Assembly (NCBI RefSeq): GCF_000178855.1
Contig: NZ_ADVG01000001.1
Coordinates: 2,889,481 to 2,953,480 of the forward strand
Length of the DNA stretch: 64,000 nt
From: Ktedonobacter racemifer DSM 44963
GTDB taxonomy: Bacteria > Chloroflexota > Ktedonobacteria > Ktedonobacterales > Ktedonobacteraceae
Direction of reading: 5' to 3'
Position numbers and translations under genes: made by a program. Below, piece after piece: positions 16,868 to 26,449 of this stretch (position 1 is its first letter; each line of letters opens with the position of its first letter). The notes beneath the pieces were generated by a model. That model saw only the letters and a program-made list of their open reading frames with translations, was not told the DNA's origin and ran no database searches.

Positions 16868-19000
16868 ATGCGCACATCTAGCTGGCGCGCCCATCTACCC
16901 CACCTTGTCACACTTGTAGGACTGTGTCTCTTATCGCTGGCAGCCGGTTTTGCATCGCCCACTTCGGCGATTGCCAAAACCAAAGAGAATACCTGCCAGA
17001 TCAATTCTCCCCAGGGCAATGTCAAACACGTTATCTATTTGCAATTCGATAATGTACACCTCTCGCGCGATAACCAGAATGTCCCTTCAGACCTGGAGCA
17101 GATGCCGAATCTCCTCAACTTCATTACCAGTCATGGCACGATGCTCTCAAATCAACACACACCTCTCATCGCGCATACCGCAACCAATATCCTGACTACA
17201 TTGACAGGCGTCTATCCAAACCGGAGCGGTGTACCTATTAGCAATAGCTATCGCTACTTTAATCCCGATGGCACAAGCAATCCCGCCGTCTCCTTTGCTT
17301 ACTGGACCTCGCCTCTCTACGATTACAGTACCACAACGCCCAGCGACACCAAATACACTATGCTGGATGAGAAGGGGAATAATACACCAGCTCCCTGGGT
17401 CTCATACACGCGGGCCGGATGTAACTTTGGCGCCGTCGCAACTGCCAATACGGTACTGGAGAATATTGGCGTCGATATTCCTACCGTCTTTGGTGCGAAC
17501 TCGCCTGAAGCGACTGAGGTGAAGGCCAATCCCAACCAGGCCACCGCTGACTACGTTGGTATCGCTGTCCACTGCGCGCACAGCTCTTCTGTCTGCGCGA
17601 AAGGTCAGGCAGATGTACTTCCTAACGAGCCGGGTGGCTATACCAACTATCAGGGGCTTTTTGGCCATAAGTATGTCGCTCCTCAGATCAGTCCCGACCA
17701 GCCTCTCACCGACCTGGATGGCAATGTGATTCAAAGCGCGAACGGAAACGTTGGTTTTCCAGGCTTTGATGGCATGAGTGCTTCCACGTCGCTGGCCTAC
17801 GTGGCCGCGATGCAGGAGCATAACATTCCCGTCACCTATGCCTATATCTCAGATGCACACGACAACCACGCCGGCGCAGGTGCCTATGGCCCAGGCTCGG
17901 CGGGCTATGTCAGCGCTCTGAAGTCGTATGATGAGGCCTTTGGCAAGTTCTTCCAGCGCCTCAACGCCGATGGCATCAATGCCAACAATACCCTCTTCGT
18001 CTTCACTGCCGACGAGGGTGATCACTTTGTGGGTGGCGCGCCAACACCCGCCAACTGCGATGGCGTCACTGTCCCCTGCTCTTACAGCCAGATCGGCGAG
18101 GTCAACGTAAACCTGACGGGCCTGCTGGCAACACAGAAACAGAACACCACGCCCTTCTTAGTACACGCGGATTCCGCCCCTAACTTCTACATCACCGGCA
18201 ATCCCAAGCCTGGCGACCAGGTGACGCGTAAGCTGGAGCAGGATACAGCTAGCCTCCAGGTGACCAACCCGCTTACCAATCAGGATGAGAAGCTCACCAA
18301 CTACCTGGCCGACCCGGTCGAGATGAATACCCTGCATATGATCACCTCGGACCCGGCTCGCACACCCAACTTTACCCTGTTCGCCAAGCCCGATTACTAC
18401 GCGTCAACAGGCGCTCCCAACTGCAGCAAGCCCTGCGTCTATGAGAGTCCGGGTTTTGCCTGGAATCATGGCGATGTCGCGCCAGATATCAACCGCACCT
18501 GGTTGGGCCTGGTGGGTCCCGGCGTTGCACACCTGGGCATTAACGATAACATCTGGGCCGACCACACCGATGTACGTCCCACAATGATGCTCCTACTGGG
18601 CCTCAAAGATGACTATCGCCATGATGGGCGTGTACTCTTTGAAGCCTTGAACGAGAAGGCGCTCCCAGCCGCCGTCCGGAACAACCGCTCCTTCTACACC
18701 CGGCTGGCCCAGTATTACAAACAGATCAACGCACCTGTGGGTGACTTCGGCCTGACAACGCTTGAGATCTCCACGCAGGCTCTCGCCAGTTCCTCAACGA
18801 ATGACGAAACCTACCAGAATCTGGAGCAGGCCATTACCAGCCTGACCACGCAACGCGACGCCCTCGCCTTGCAGATGATTACCCTGCTTGAAAACGCCGA
18901 GTTTGGCGGCAATAGCCACCACAACGAGGCCAATATCCAGCAAGGAAATCTCTTCAATCAGGGAGACGCGCTCCTGCGTAAGACGCATACCATTCGCTAG
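16868..19000 (+). CDS. Secreted alkaline-phosphatase-superfamily protein
   Basis: About 710 residues from the ATG at 16868 with GAGGAGG a few bases before it. A signal peptide (basic start, LVTLVGLCLLSLAAGFA core, likely cut after SAIA) marks export. The mature protein opens with VIYLQFDNVHLSRDNQN and has HTPLIAHTATNILTTLTGVY, matching the metal/nucleophile region of alkaline phosphatase/sulfatase superfamily hydrolases, with FTADEGDHFVGG and a later AWNHGD as probable metal ligands. Probably a metal-dependent phospho- or sulfo-ester hydrolase outside the cell; substrate unknown. The C-terminal about 100 residues are helical. Confidence 0.72.
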   Translation: MRTSSWRAHLPHLVTLVGLCLLSLAAGFASPTSAIAKTKENTCQINSPQGNVKHVIYLQFDNVHLSRDNQNVPSDLEQMPNLLNFITSHGTMLSNQHTPLIAHTATNILTTLTGVYPNRSGVPISNSYRYFNPDGTSNPAVSFAYWTSPLYDYSTTTPSDTKYTMLDEKGNNTPAPWVSYTRAGCNFGAVATANTVLENIGVDIPTVFGANSPEATEVKANPNQATADYVGIAVHCAHSSSVCAKGQADVLPNEPGGYTNYQGLFGHKYVAPQISPDQPLTDLDGNVIQSANGNVGFPGFDGMSASTSLAYVAAMQEHNIPVTYAYISDAHDNHAGAGAYGPGSAGYVSALKSYDEAFGKFFQRLNADGINANNTLFVFTADEGDHFVGGAPTPANCDGVTVPCSYSQIGEVNVNLTGLLATQKQNTTPFLVHADSAPNFYITGNPKPGDQVTRKLEQDTASLQVTNPLTNQDEKLTNYLADPVEMNTLHMITSDPARTPNFTLFAKPDYYASTGAPNCSKPCVYESPGFAWNHGDVAPDINRTWLGLVGPGVAHLGINDNIWADHTDVRPTMMLLLGLKDDYRHDGRVLFEALNEKALPAAVRNNRSFYTRLAQYYKQINAPVGDFGLTTLEISTQALASSSTNDETYQNLEQAITSLTTQRDALALQMITLLENAEFGGNSHHNEANIQQGNLFNQGDALLRKTHTIR

Positions 19001-19007
19001 CATCACC

Positions 19008-19059
19008 ACCTATAAACTGAGGAGGGCATCCAGCTGGATGCCCTCCTCAGTTTATAGGT
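19008..19059. terminator. Perfect 52-bp palindrome, no loop, between convergent genes
   Basis: Two 26-bp arms (ACCTATAAACTGAGGAGGGC...) meet at CAGCTG without loop or mismatch, filling nearly the whole gap between two convergent genes. A bidirectional terminator is plausible. Confidence 0.78.
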
Positions 19060-19063
19060 AGTA

Positions 19064-19492
19064 TTATTCGGCAATGTTCTCTTCGAACAGAATCTTTGTT
19101 GGATGCAGACGCACCACCAGCTCCCCCGGCACGCCGTTGCGCTTGCCGTATTCCGCGGCACGATCCTGACCCATATAGCGGCCACCGATGACGGTTGCCC
19201 AGTGTACTAGCTCCTGCGGATCCTCACTAAAGCTGACCGTTCCCTCGACCTGGGCGTAGGAGTAGGGCGTGTTTTCGTCATCTACGCACATGCTTACGCG
19301 CCCATCGTGTCGCATATTCTTTGCTTTAACGGTTTTATCGCCCGTCATAAAAATAATGTCGTCGCCGTCCACGTGATACCAGACAGGAACGACATGGGGC
19401 CGTCCATCAGCGCATACTGTCGCCAGTTTGCCTGTGCGCGTTTCATGCAGCAGAAACGAGCGCACGTTGGCATCAAGGATTTGTGTCTTCAT
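19064..19492 (-). CDS. PPOX-class (pyridoxamine 5'-phosphate oxidase-like) protein
   Basis: About 142 residues from the ATG at 19492 (AGAGGTG upstream). The split-barrel flavin-binding fold is indicated by GKLATVCADGRPHVVPVWYH, DDIIFMTGDKTVKAKNMR and GRVSMCVDDENTPYSYAQVE. These proteins bind FMN, F420 or heme and reduce small molecules. The phenotype resembles F420-dependent PPOX family members known from Chloroflexota and actinobacteria, but the cofactor cannot be read from the sequence. The 47 upstream in-frame codons cover the repeat at 19549-19626 and are not part of the gene. Confidence 0.8.
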   Translation of the reverse strand: MKTQILDANVRSFLLHETRTGKLATVCADGRPHVVPVWYHVDGDDIIFMTGDKTVKAKNMRHDGRVSMCVDDENTPYSYAQVEGTVSFSEDPQELVHWATVIGGRYMGQDRAAEYGKRNGVPGELVVRLHPTKILFEENIAE

Positions 19493-19548
19493 CAACAGGT
19501 CACCTCTTCTCAACGTAGTATATGGTAGTATTGAGCCGTGTTGGCCGA

Positions 19549-19626
19549 CGCTGCTAAAGCATGCGTCTACATATAATGGCGCGATATGCCCCGTACCATT
19601 ATATGTAGACGCGTGTTTCAGCAGCG
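19549..19626. repeat. 30-bp-arm inverted repeat of a dispersed family
   Basis: Arms of about 30 bp (GCTGCTAAAGCATGCGTCTA...) with about three mismatches around a 16-nt centre. The right arm plus centre closely matches 63261-63304 (shared CCCCGTACCAT-ATATGTAGACGCG). Located between the exporter and PPOX genes. Confidence 0.7.
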
Positions 19627-19659
19627 CCACCAATCCCTCTTCACTATACCTCTCACACC

Positions 19660-21222
19660 TTAGCCCATATCTACATGCACCACTGGGGCAGAAACAGGTA
19701 CCTCGTCTACGCTTGCCTCACGATAAGCATGCTCCTCGGCACGACCGCGCGGCACATACAGGGCCACGATAACGGCCCCCGCCGCCACAATCGCGGTCAA
19801 GAGATAGACCCAGAAGAGGCTCTGCATCAAGGCATCTTGCAACTGGGCCAACAACGAGGGAGAGAAGAGACTCCGCGTCTCGGGACGCACCAGCAGATTG
19901 GCTGGAGAGTCCTGGGCCGCCGCATGACTAATTCCTCCAGGGAAGCGAGCCAGGATCGTCGCGAAGCGCGCCCCCATTTGCGCGTTAAGCACAGTTCCCA
20001 TGACCGCAATAGCGATTGTGCCACCCATGGTACGGAAGAACTGCGTGGCCGCAGTTGCTACACCGCGCACATTCCAGGGCACCGAGTTCTGCACCGAGAG
20101 AATATAGACATTGCTGATCAGGCCCAGACCTGCGCCGATGGCGATAATGGGAAAGATCGCCAGGATATATGAGGTCTGCGTGTTAAAGAGAGCGACACAG
20201 AGCGCGCCCACCATTGACAGCAGAGAGCCCAGGATCGCAGGAAAGCGATAGCCCATGCGCATAACGAGGCGTCCACTCAGGACAGCGGCAATAGGCCAGG
20301 AGACGAGCAGCGGCATCAAGATCAGGCCCGCCTCGGTCGCTGAGCCACCCCGCACGCCCTGCACATAAAGCGGCAGGTATGAGCTGACGCCAAACATGAC
20401 CGTTCCCAAAATCACGCCGCCGATGCTCGCCAGCGTGACAAAGCGATTCTTGAAGAGCGCGAGTGGCAGTACAGGTTCGCTCGCCCGCGCCTCCACCCGG
20501 AGGAAGAGCGCCAGCAGTAGCACTGCCACGGCGAAGAGACCTATACTCTGTGGCGAACCCCAGGCCCAGGTACTGCCGCCCTCTTGAATCGCAAAGAGCA
20601 GGGCCACCACGGAACCAGTAAGGGTCGCCGCTCCCATATAGTCCAGCCGGTGCTTCGAGCGCGTGACGTTCTCTTTGAGGGCAATGATTAGCAAGAGTGC
20701 TGAGAGGAGACCAAAGGGAATATTAATATAGAAGACCCAGCTCCAGGAGAGGCGATCCACGATCACGCCACCAATGGCGGGACCAATGATACTGGAGAGT
20801 CCCCAGACCCCACTGAAGAGGCCCTGTACTCGCGCCCGCTCCTCCAGGACAAAGATATCACCGATAATCGTCAAGACCAGCGGCTGCACCGCGCCCGCTC
20901 CCAGGCCTTGAATGGCGCGAAAGATAATCAACTCCACCATGTTCTGGGAGAGGCCACAGGCGATTGAGCCAGCCAGGAAAATGGCCGTGCCACCTAGGAG
21001 CAGCAGTTTGCGTCCATACAGGTCCGCGAGCTTCCCATAGATAGGTACCGTAACAGTAGATGTAAGTAAATAGATAGAAATGACCCAAGCATATAATGTG
21101 ACGCCCCCGAGCTTCCCCACAATGCTCGGCATGGCCGTTCCTACAATTGTAGTATCCAATGCTGTCAGCGCCATCCCCAACATTAACCCAATCGTGACTA
21201 TAATTTTTGCTTGCTTTGTCAT
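19660..21222 (-). CDS. MFS multidrug exporter, DHA2 (EmrB/QacA) family
   Basis: About 520 residues from the ATG at 21222 with a GAGAGGGA run upstream. About 14 hydrophobic helices and the DHA2 signatures are present: LTALDTTIVGTAMPSI in helix 1, motif A as GKLADLYGRKLLLLGG, motif C-like GPAIGGVIVD, and WSWVFYINIPFG. Proton-driven exporters of this type pump drugs or metabolites out across the inner membrane. No TetR/MarR regulator is next to it. The C-terminus (about 40 residues) is hydrophilic. Substrate unknown. Confidence 0.9.
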   Translation of the reverse strand: MTKQAKIIVTIGLMLGMALTALDTTIVGTAMPSIVGKLGGVTLYAWVISIYLLTSTVTVPIYGKLADLYGRKLLLLGGTAIFLAGSIACGLSQNMVELIIFRAIQGLGAGAVQPLVLTIIGDIFVLEERARVQGLFSGVWGLSSIIGPAIGGVIVDRLSWSWVFYINIPFGLLSALLLIIALKENVTRSKHRLDYMGAATLTGSVVALLFAIQEGGSTWAWGSPQSIGLFAVAVLLLALFLRVEARASEPVLPLALFKNRFVTLASIGGVILGTVMFGVSSYLPLYVQGVRGGSATEAGLILMPLLVSWPIAAVLSGRLVMRMGYRFPAILGSLLSMVGALCVALFNTQTSYILAIFPIIAIGAGLGLISNVYILSVQNSVPWNVRGVATAATQFFRTMGGTIAIAVMGTVLNAQMGARFATILARFPGGISHAAAQDSPANLLVRPETRSLFSPSLLAQLQDALMQSLFWVYLLTAIVAAGAVIVALYVPRGRAEEHAYREASVDEVPVSAPVVHVDMG

Positions 21223-21416
21223 AGAATCCAGATCCCTCTCCATCAAGCAACAGAAACACAAAAAGATGTTGTAAAGAACTCTTCATTCTTCACAACATCC
21301 TACCGGGGTCGATATATTCCCCTCCATAAGCATGGCCTTCGCGCCTGCGGCGCTCAGAGGTAAGGTATGTCAGGTGGTGGGCTTGCGCGACATGGTAGGC
21401 TCCATGCTGGCATGGG

Positions 21417-23630
21417 CTAAAATTGCCAGGTATGCATCCCTCCTACACTATCGGAGGCAAGCAACTGGTTATTCTTTGACCAGGAGAGCGAAAGAGCCAC
21501 CCCTCCGTTGGGAATGCTCAACGCCCTCTGTACTTGCTTGCTGCTCATATTCCATATCTGAAGAGAGCTATTCCAGTGGGCCGAGGCGAGAGATTCTCCA
21601 TCAGGAGACCAGGCCAGGGCCGAGACACGATCCTGGTAATCGCGAAACGCAAACATCTGCGTTATGCTACCATTTTCGAATGTTCCAACATAGATTGTGT
21701 CTTCGTCTGCATAAGCAATAGACTTGCCGTCCGGGGACCAGGCCAGGGCCTGAGCGCTTCCGCTGCTTGGAGGCAAAGATCTACGGGTCTGCACCTCGGT
21801 TATGACCATTCCATGGTTCGCAGCGTGGCCAGAAGCTAGGTATCTACCATCTGGAGAAAAGGCGAGTGCCTGCGCTGGCCCATACTGATCAATAGTCCAC
21901 ATACCGTCACCATAAGAACCAGGCTGAGCCTTCCAGACCTGGACAGGGCTATGCTCATCAGCTGAGGCGATCCACATTCCATCTGGCGACCAGGCCAGGG
22001 CGATCACCCGGCTATTGTGCTGAGAATATTGATATATTGCATTCTGCTGCCCCACATCCCAGATACGCACAGTTGTATCATAGCTGCCCGAGGCCAGATA
22101 TTTTCCATCTGGCGACCAGGCTAAAGACGAAACTTTGCCTGTATGCCCGCTTAGTTGGTACAGCGGATTGCCACTGGCGTCGCCTATTGTGATCAGACCC
22201 TCCGACGACGCTTCAGCCATAGCGAAACGTTGCCCATCAGGCGCCCAGCTTGCGGCAAGAGCGCCATTCTGCAATACCCCTTCATTACCTGGCTTATCTG
22301 ATACGGGCACTCCAGGTTTGGAGCCAGGCAGAGCAGCTCGGGCTTGCAATAGGAACGAAGAGAGGCCACAGAAGCCTACAGCGCCTACGGCGAACATGCT
22401 CCCACCAATCAAGAGCGCGCGGCGCGAGAACGGATTACTTTTGGGAAGAGAGAAATAGGTCTCAATCTTTGTCCCCTGGGGCTGTGGCTGAACAGGGGAG
22501 AGTACCTGAAGTTGCTCCTGGCGCGGGCGATATGCCGAGGGGCGCAACACCTGCCTGCGCTGCATCACAGCCTCGACCGAGATGGGACCACGCGAGCGCG
22601 CTGGCACTGGAGCTGGTTGAGGCGCCAGGCCTGGCCGTACAGGAGAGGCCTGGTGGGGAACCCCAACTCTGGCATAAATACCGGGAGGGCATTCGCGCGC
22701 GATACGCTGCAAACCCTGCTTTACCGCCGTCATATTGGCGGGACGCTTGCGAATATCCGTATCCACCATCGCCAGGAGGAGTTCGTTCAGCCCCAGGTGT
22801 TCAGGCACATCCAGGCGGGCGAAAATAAAGGGGGTCAGCGAGGGGTCTGTACCGCTGATGAGATGATGCAGGGTCGCGCCCAGGCTATAGACATCGGTCT
22901 GGGGGGTAGACTGCTTCTTGCCATACTGCTCGGGGGCCGCGTAGCCCGGCGATCCCAGAGCGATGGTATCCTTCGTCTGCCCCTGCTTGAAGAGACGCGC
23001 GATGCCAAAATCGATCAGGTAGATCTGCCCTTCAGGGGTGCGCATCACATTAGCGGGCTTGAGATCGCGGAAGATAATGGGCGGCTGGCGCGAATGTAGA
23101 TAACCCAGCACGGAGCTAAGCTGAATACCAATCTGGAGCGCCTCCGACACGCTGACCTGCTTGCGCGGACTCCGCTCCTGGTACTCCTCCAACGCCACTC
23201 CCTCGACAAAGCTCATGACCAGGTACCAGCGTCCACCCTCGCTAAAATAGTCAAAAATACTGGGGAGACCAGGATGGGTGAGTCGGGCCAGCAGGAGCGC
23301 CTCGTGCTTAAAAGCCTCCTCAGCCTCTTTGAGCTCCTCCAGGCTACCATTCGTCTCCATCTCTTTAATGGCTACGAGCCGATCGCCAAATTCGCTATCC
23401 TCTGCTTTATAGACCTTGCCATAGCCACCGCTACCAATATGCTTGAGGATACGATAGCGCCCCTTCAGCACCCGTTGCACATTCGGAGCGGGAAGCACCA
23501 CTGCGTGCTGGACCGCGAGCAGAGACTGGCTCTGCTCCTTCGTCCCATGACCACAATGAGGGCAGAAGCGCGCATGTGACGGATAGGCCGCGCCACAATG
23601 CTGGCAAAATTCATGTGCATCGGAAGCCAT
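21417..23630 (-). CDS. Zinc-ribbon Ser/Thr protein kinase with WD40 repeat domain
   Basis: About 737 residues from the ATG at 23630 (AAGGAG at 7 nt). In order: a zinc ribbon (CQHCGAAY ... CPHCGHG), a protein kinase domain (about 55-320) with G-loop HIGSGGYGKVYK, VAIKEM lysine, catalytic IIFRDLKPANVM (Phe in place of the HRD His) and IDFGIAR, a Pro-rich linker, a membrane helix (about 405-425), and six or seven WD40 blades to the end (LAWSPDGKYLASGSYDTTVRIWD). The helix places the WD40 propeller outside, making it a receptor kinase. The likely ligand is a protein or surface partner; targets unknown. Confidence 0.92.
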   Translation of the reverse strand: MASDAHEFCQHCGAAYPSHARFCPHCGHGTKEQSQSLLAVQHAVVLPAPNVQRVLKGRYRILKHIGSGGYGKVYKAEDSEFGDRLVAIKEMETNGSLEELKEAEEAFKHEALLLARLTHPGLPSIFDYFSEGGRWYLVMSFVEGVALEEYQERSPRKQVSVSEALQIGIQLSSVLGYLHSRQPPIIFRDLKPANVMRTPEGQIYLIDFGIARLFKQGQTKDTIALGSPGYAAPEQYGKKQSTPQTDVYSLGATLHHLISGTDPSLTPFIFARLDVPEHLGLNELLLAMVDTDIRKRPANMTAVKQGLQRIARECPPGIYARVGVPHQASPVRPGLAPQPAPVPARSRGPISVEAVMQRRQVLRPSAYRPRQEQLQVLSPVQPQPQGTKIETYFSLPKSNPFSRRALLIGGSMFAVGAVGFCGLSSFLLQARAALPGSKPGVPVSDKPGNEGVLQNGALAASWAPDGQRFAMAEASSEGLITIGDASGNPLYQLSGHTGKVSSLAWSPDGKYLASGSYDTTVRIWDVGQQNAIYQYSQHNSRVIALAWSPDGMWIASADEHSPVQVWKAQPGSYGDGMWTIDQYGPAQALAFSPDGRYLASGHAANHGMVITEVQTRRSLPPSSGSAQALAWSPDGKSIAYADEDTIYVGTFENGSITQMFAFRDYQDRVSALAWSPDGESLASAHWNSSLQIWNMSSKQVQRALSIPNGGVALSLSWSKNNQLLASDSVGGMHTWQF

Positions 23631-23768
23631 GACAAGCTCCTTATAGAAGACATTTTTAAAAGCATGAAAAGCGAATATATCTCTGGCAATGCAGTTTACA
23701 ACCAATGTAGTATATTTATTTCTAATACGCAAGGACAGTGAAGTAGTTCACAAAACAGAAGGAAATTT

Positions 23769-23844
23769 GGGCATAGAGGTTTTCAAGAGGCTGGTCGATG
23801 CGGCTATAGCCGCATCGACCAGCCTCTTGAAAACCTCTATGCCC
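23769..23844. terminator. Perfect 36-bp-stem hairpin, TATA loop
   Basis: Arms of 36 bp (GGGCATAGAGGTTTTCAAGA...) around TATA with no mismatch. It lies 14 bases past the stop of the minus-strand VWA reading frame and 139 before the kinase start. No U-tract follows. Confidence 0.78.
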
Positions 23845-23857
23845 TAACACACCACTC

Positions 23858-25622
23858 TTAGAAGAACTCGCTGATCTGGTTATAGACCTGGCGAATATTC
23901 TGGGGTGTGCCTGCGTACTCCTGGCCGCCACCGGCCTCGGCGATCTGCTTCAATGCGTTCTCGTCGATATCCTGCGGATTGCCATAGGCGATGGTGAATA
24001 CCTTGACGCGATTCCCGGCGTTGCGGTCGTCGCTGGTGGGCTTAATTTTATTGAGTAGTTCTTGTAAGTTCATCTGCTGCACGGTGTCCTGGCCATCCGT
24101 CAGGACAATGACGGCCTTGATATGCCTGGAGGCCTGGCTTTGTAGCGCTTCGAACTGCTCATCAATGGTATTGTAGAGCCGTGTGCTGCCGCCGGCTTGA
24201 ATGCTCTTGATCTGTTCCAGCACGTCCTGGCGCTTAGGGCCGAGCGCGTCCACGGGGGTGAGCGTCTGCGCCTCATCGCTAAAGGATGTTACGCCCAGGC
24301 CATCGCTATCACCCAGCAGGTTCACGAAGTCGCTGAGTCCCTGTTTCGCGGCCTCAATCTTGCTGCTCCCTCCTATAGAATCATTCATACTACCTGAGCG
24401 GTCCAGGATCAGCATCACATCTACCTTGCGCTTCTGCTGATTCCAGGAGTCTTTGATGGCGTTCACGGTCGAGACCGAGGGGACCTGCAACGCTCTGCGG
24501 CTGCTTGGGATCAACGCCATGCTGGCTGTCAAGGGGGGCCGCGACCGGGACCTCCAGTTTGGCAGGACGAAAGCCATAGCTCAGGGCCTTTTGCTGCTGC
24601 GCCTTGTCGAGCAGGAAGTCGCGCAACACCTGGGCGGCCTCCTTTTTGGCCGGGCTCACCCAGTTCGCCTGCAGGACGGCAAATGGATGGTCGCTGTAGA
24701 AGGTTCCCTCTTTGGGGTAGATGGCGACGACCGGATAGGGCAGGTGACCATAGATCTGTCCCTGGTTGGCCTCCACCACCAGGCTTTCATACATGACGGC
24801 GGCGCTTAGATAGTTCGGGCCTCCCTTGAACATCTTATCCGCGAAAAAACCCGTGCTGTCGCCGTAGTGAATCACAGAGCTCTCGACATTGGCGACAAAA
24901 TCTTTTGTCCACGCCTGCTCAATATCAGTCTCGCTCAACGCACCTCGCTTATTGACGGCGGCATAATTCTCAGCGATCACGGCATCCAGGCCAGAGTTGG
25001 AGTAGTCAGGATGGGTATGACCAAACTTGAAATCTCCCCATTCAGGGTGGCCGTAGCTGGCCCAGCCACGCGGATCGGTGCTGATTTTGGCGATGTCACT
25101 CCAGCCAATAGGCCGCTGAGGCCAGCCCAGGGCCTCGGCCTGGGGCTTCCACATCGCGATCACGACAGGACTATTTACCAGAGGCGGTGTCGCATTGGCG
25201 CCCCCGTCAATGATGTCGCTACTATGCTGCTTACGCCACTGATCATTGAGCAGATTCAACCAGATCGACCCTGCCGGGCTCCAGACATCGGGCTTGATGC
25301 TGCCAGCAAGAATCTGTTGCATAGAGGCGCCGGAGCCGATGGGAACCGCCTGCACACTAATGGGACCATCGCAGGCCTTCAGGCCACGCTGATTAAAGTC
25401 GGCGATGACATCGCGCATCCAGTTCTCTTTCTCGCTGCCATAATACATCGAGAGGGTAACCGGCGTAGAGCTTCGCTGAGTACAGTTCAAGCCATTCGCT
25501 TGAGTGGCCGATGTCTGCGCATTCTCCCAGGGCAAACCACAGGCAGAAGAGAGAAGAAGAACAGCCAGCAGATACCACAAAAGAGAGGATACACGCAGTG
25601 TTTGCTTGCGATCACGAAACAT
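23858..25622 (-). pseudogene. Solute-binding/VWA lipoprotein, broken by one frameshift
   Basis: Two frames together make one protein of about 587 residues. The 5' part, from the ATG at 25622 (TAGGAG upstream), has a lipoprotein signal with lipobox LLSSAC and a periplasmic solute-binding fold ending GFRPAKLEVPVAAPLDSQHG. The 3' part is a VWA domain with the metal-site motif LILDRSGSMNDS, a conserved Thr and VLTDGQD. Joining the frames near 24494-24497 (one extra base on the minus strand) gives PKQPQALQVPS, matching the linker expected for substrate-binding/VWA fusion proteins. Unlike the other breaks here it is not in a homopolymer. It may be a true mutation or a sequencing error. Confidence 0.8.
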
Positions 25623-25640
25623 ATCTATCTTGCTCCTAAA

Positions 25641-25711
25641 TTTTTGGTAGGAGGTGTGGATGGTGCTGGCAGTTGGAGGCTGCCAGCACCATCCACACCT
25701 CCTACCAAAAA
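25641..25711. repeat. Perfect 32-bp-arm inverted repeat upstream of the lipoprotein gene
   Basis: Arms of 32 bp (TTTTTGGTAGGAGGTGTGGA...) around the loop TTGGAGG. It ends 19 nt before the minus-strand lipoprotein start, just outside its ribosome site, so it lies in the leader of that gene and next to the TnpB element. Confidence 0.75.
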
Positions 25712-26449
25712 CATTTATCAAACCGTGCCAGAAGACCCCTGTTTTGAAACATGGGGATGAATGGCGCGTTCCTTTTGTGTGGGAGAGAGGATGGAAAGAG
25801 GTATTGCCTTTTTACACTGTAACTGCTACACTGTAACGTATGAAACAGAAACGCGCTTTCAAGTATCGCCTGTATCGTGCGACCCGTTTTGCTCCAAACC
25901 ATGATAAATGGGGGACGAGCAGCGGTGTTTTTTTTTTGAAAGACACTGACAACTGTTTCTCTGACGAGAGGCGCAATTCCTCTCTCATTCGATAGGAATG
26001 GATAGCATCATCCCCACTGTAGCGACTGGCCCTCAATCAGTGAAGCGGGATGAAACGGGGGATGCCTCATAAACCTGATATGAGGACACCTTCTAGCTGG
26101 CTACTACGGTGAGAAGCCTGTCTAACAAGGCAGATAAAACGAATGCATGACTGAACCATCGTTACGGAAAACTGGCTTACGCAGGATAACAAGCCAGCCC
26201 AAAACGGGAACGAGTCGAGTACACAATGGAGATGGTACAGCTCCATTGCCTATCTGTCAGGACTCCGGTGGAGAATGCACACCTACGGTAGCGCAAAACA
26301 GAGCAACGGAACGGAGTAACCGCGTGTTTGCTCTCATGGGGGTCGATACCATGAGCAGGTGCCAACCGCAAGCAGCACGACGGAAGGATTGTCCAAGAAG
26401 CGAATGCCTCTCGGAAAGCGAGAGGATAGGCTGACGTGGACACAGTTGT

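Noticed and set aside
26019..26060. GTAGCGACTGG as the intron 5' end
   Set aside because: The GTGCGACCC at 25877 gives an exact tnpB exon joint, so 26019 is internal to the intron.
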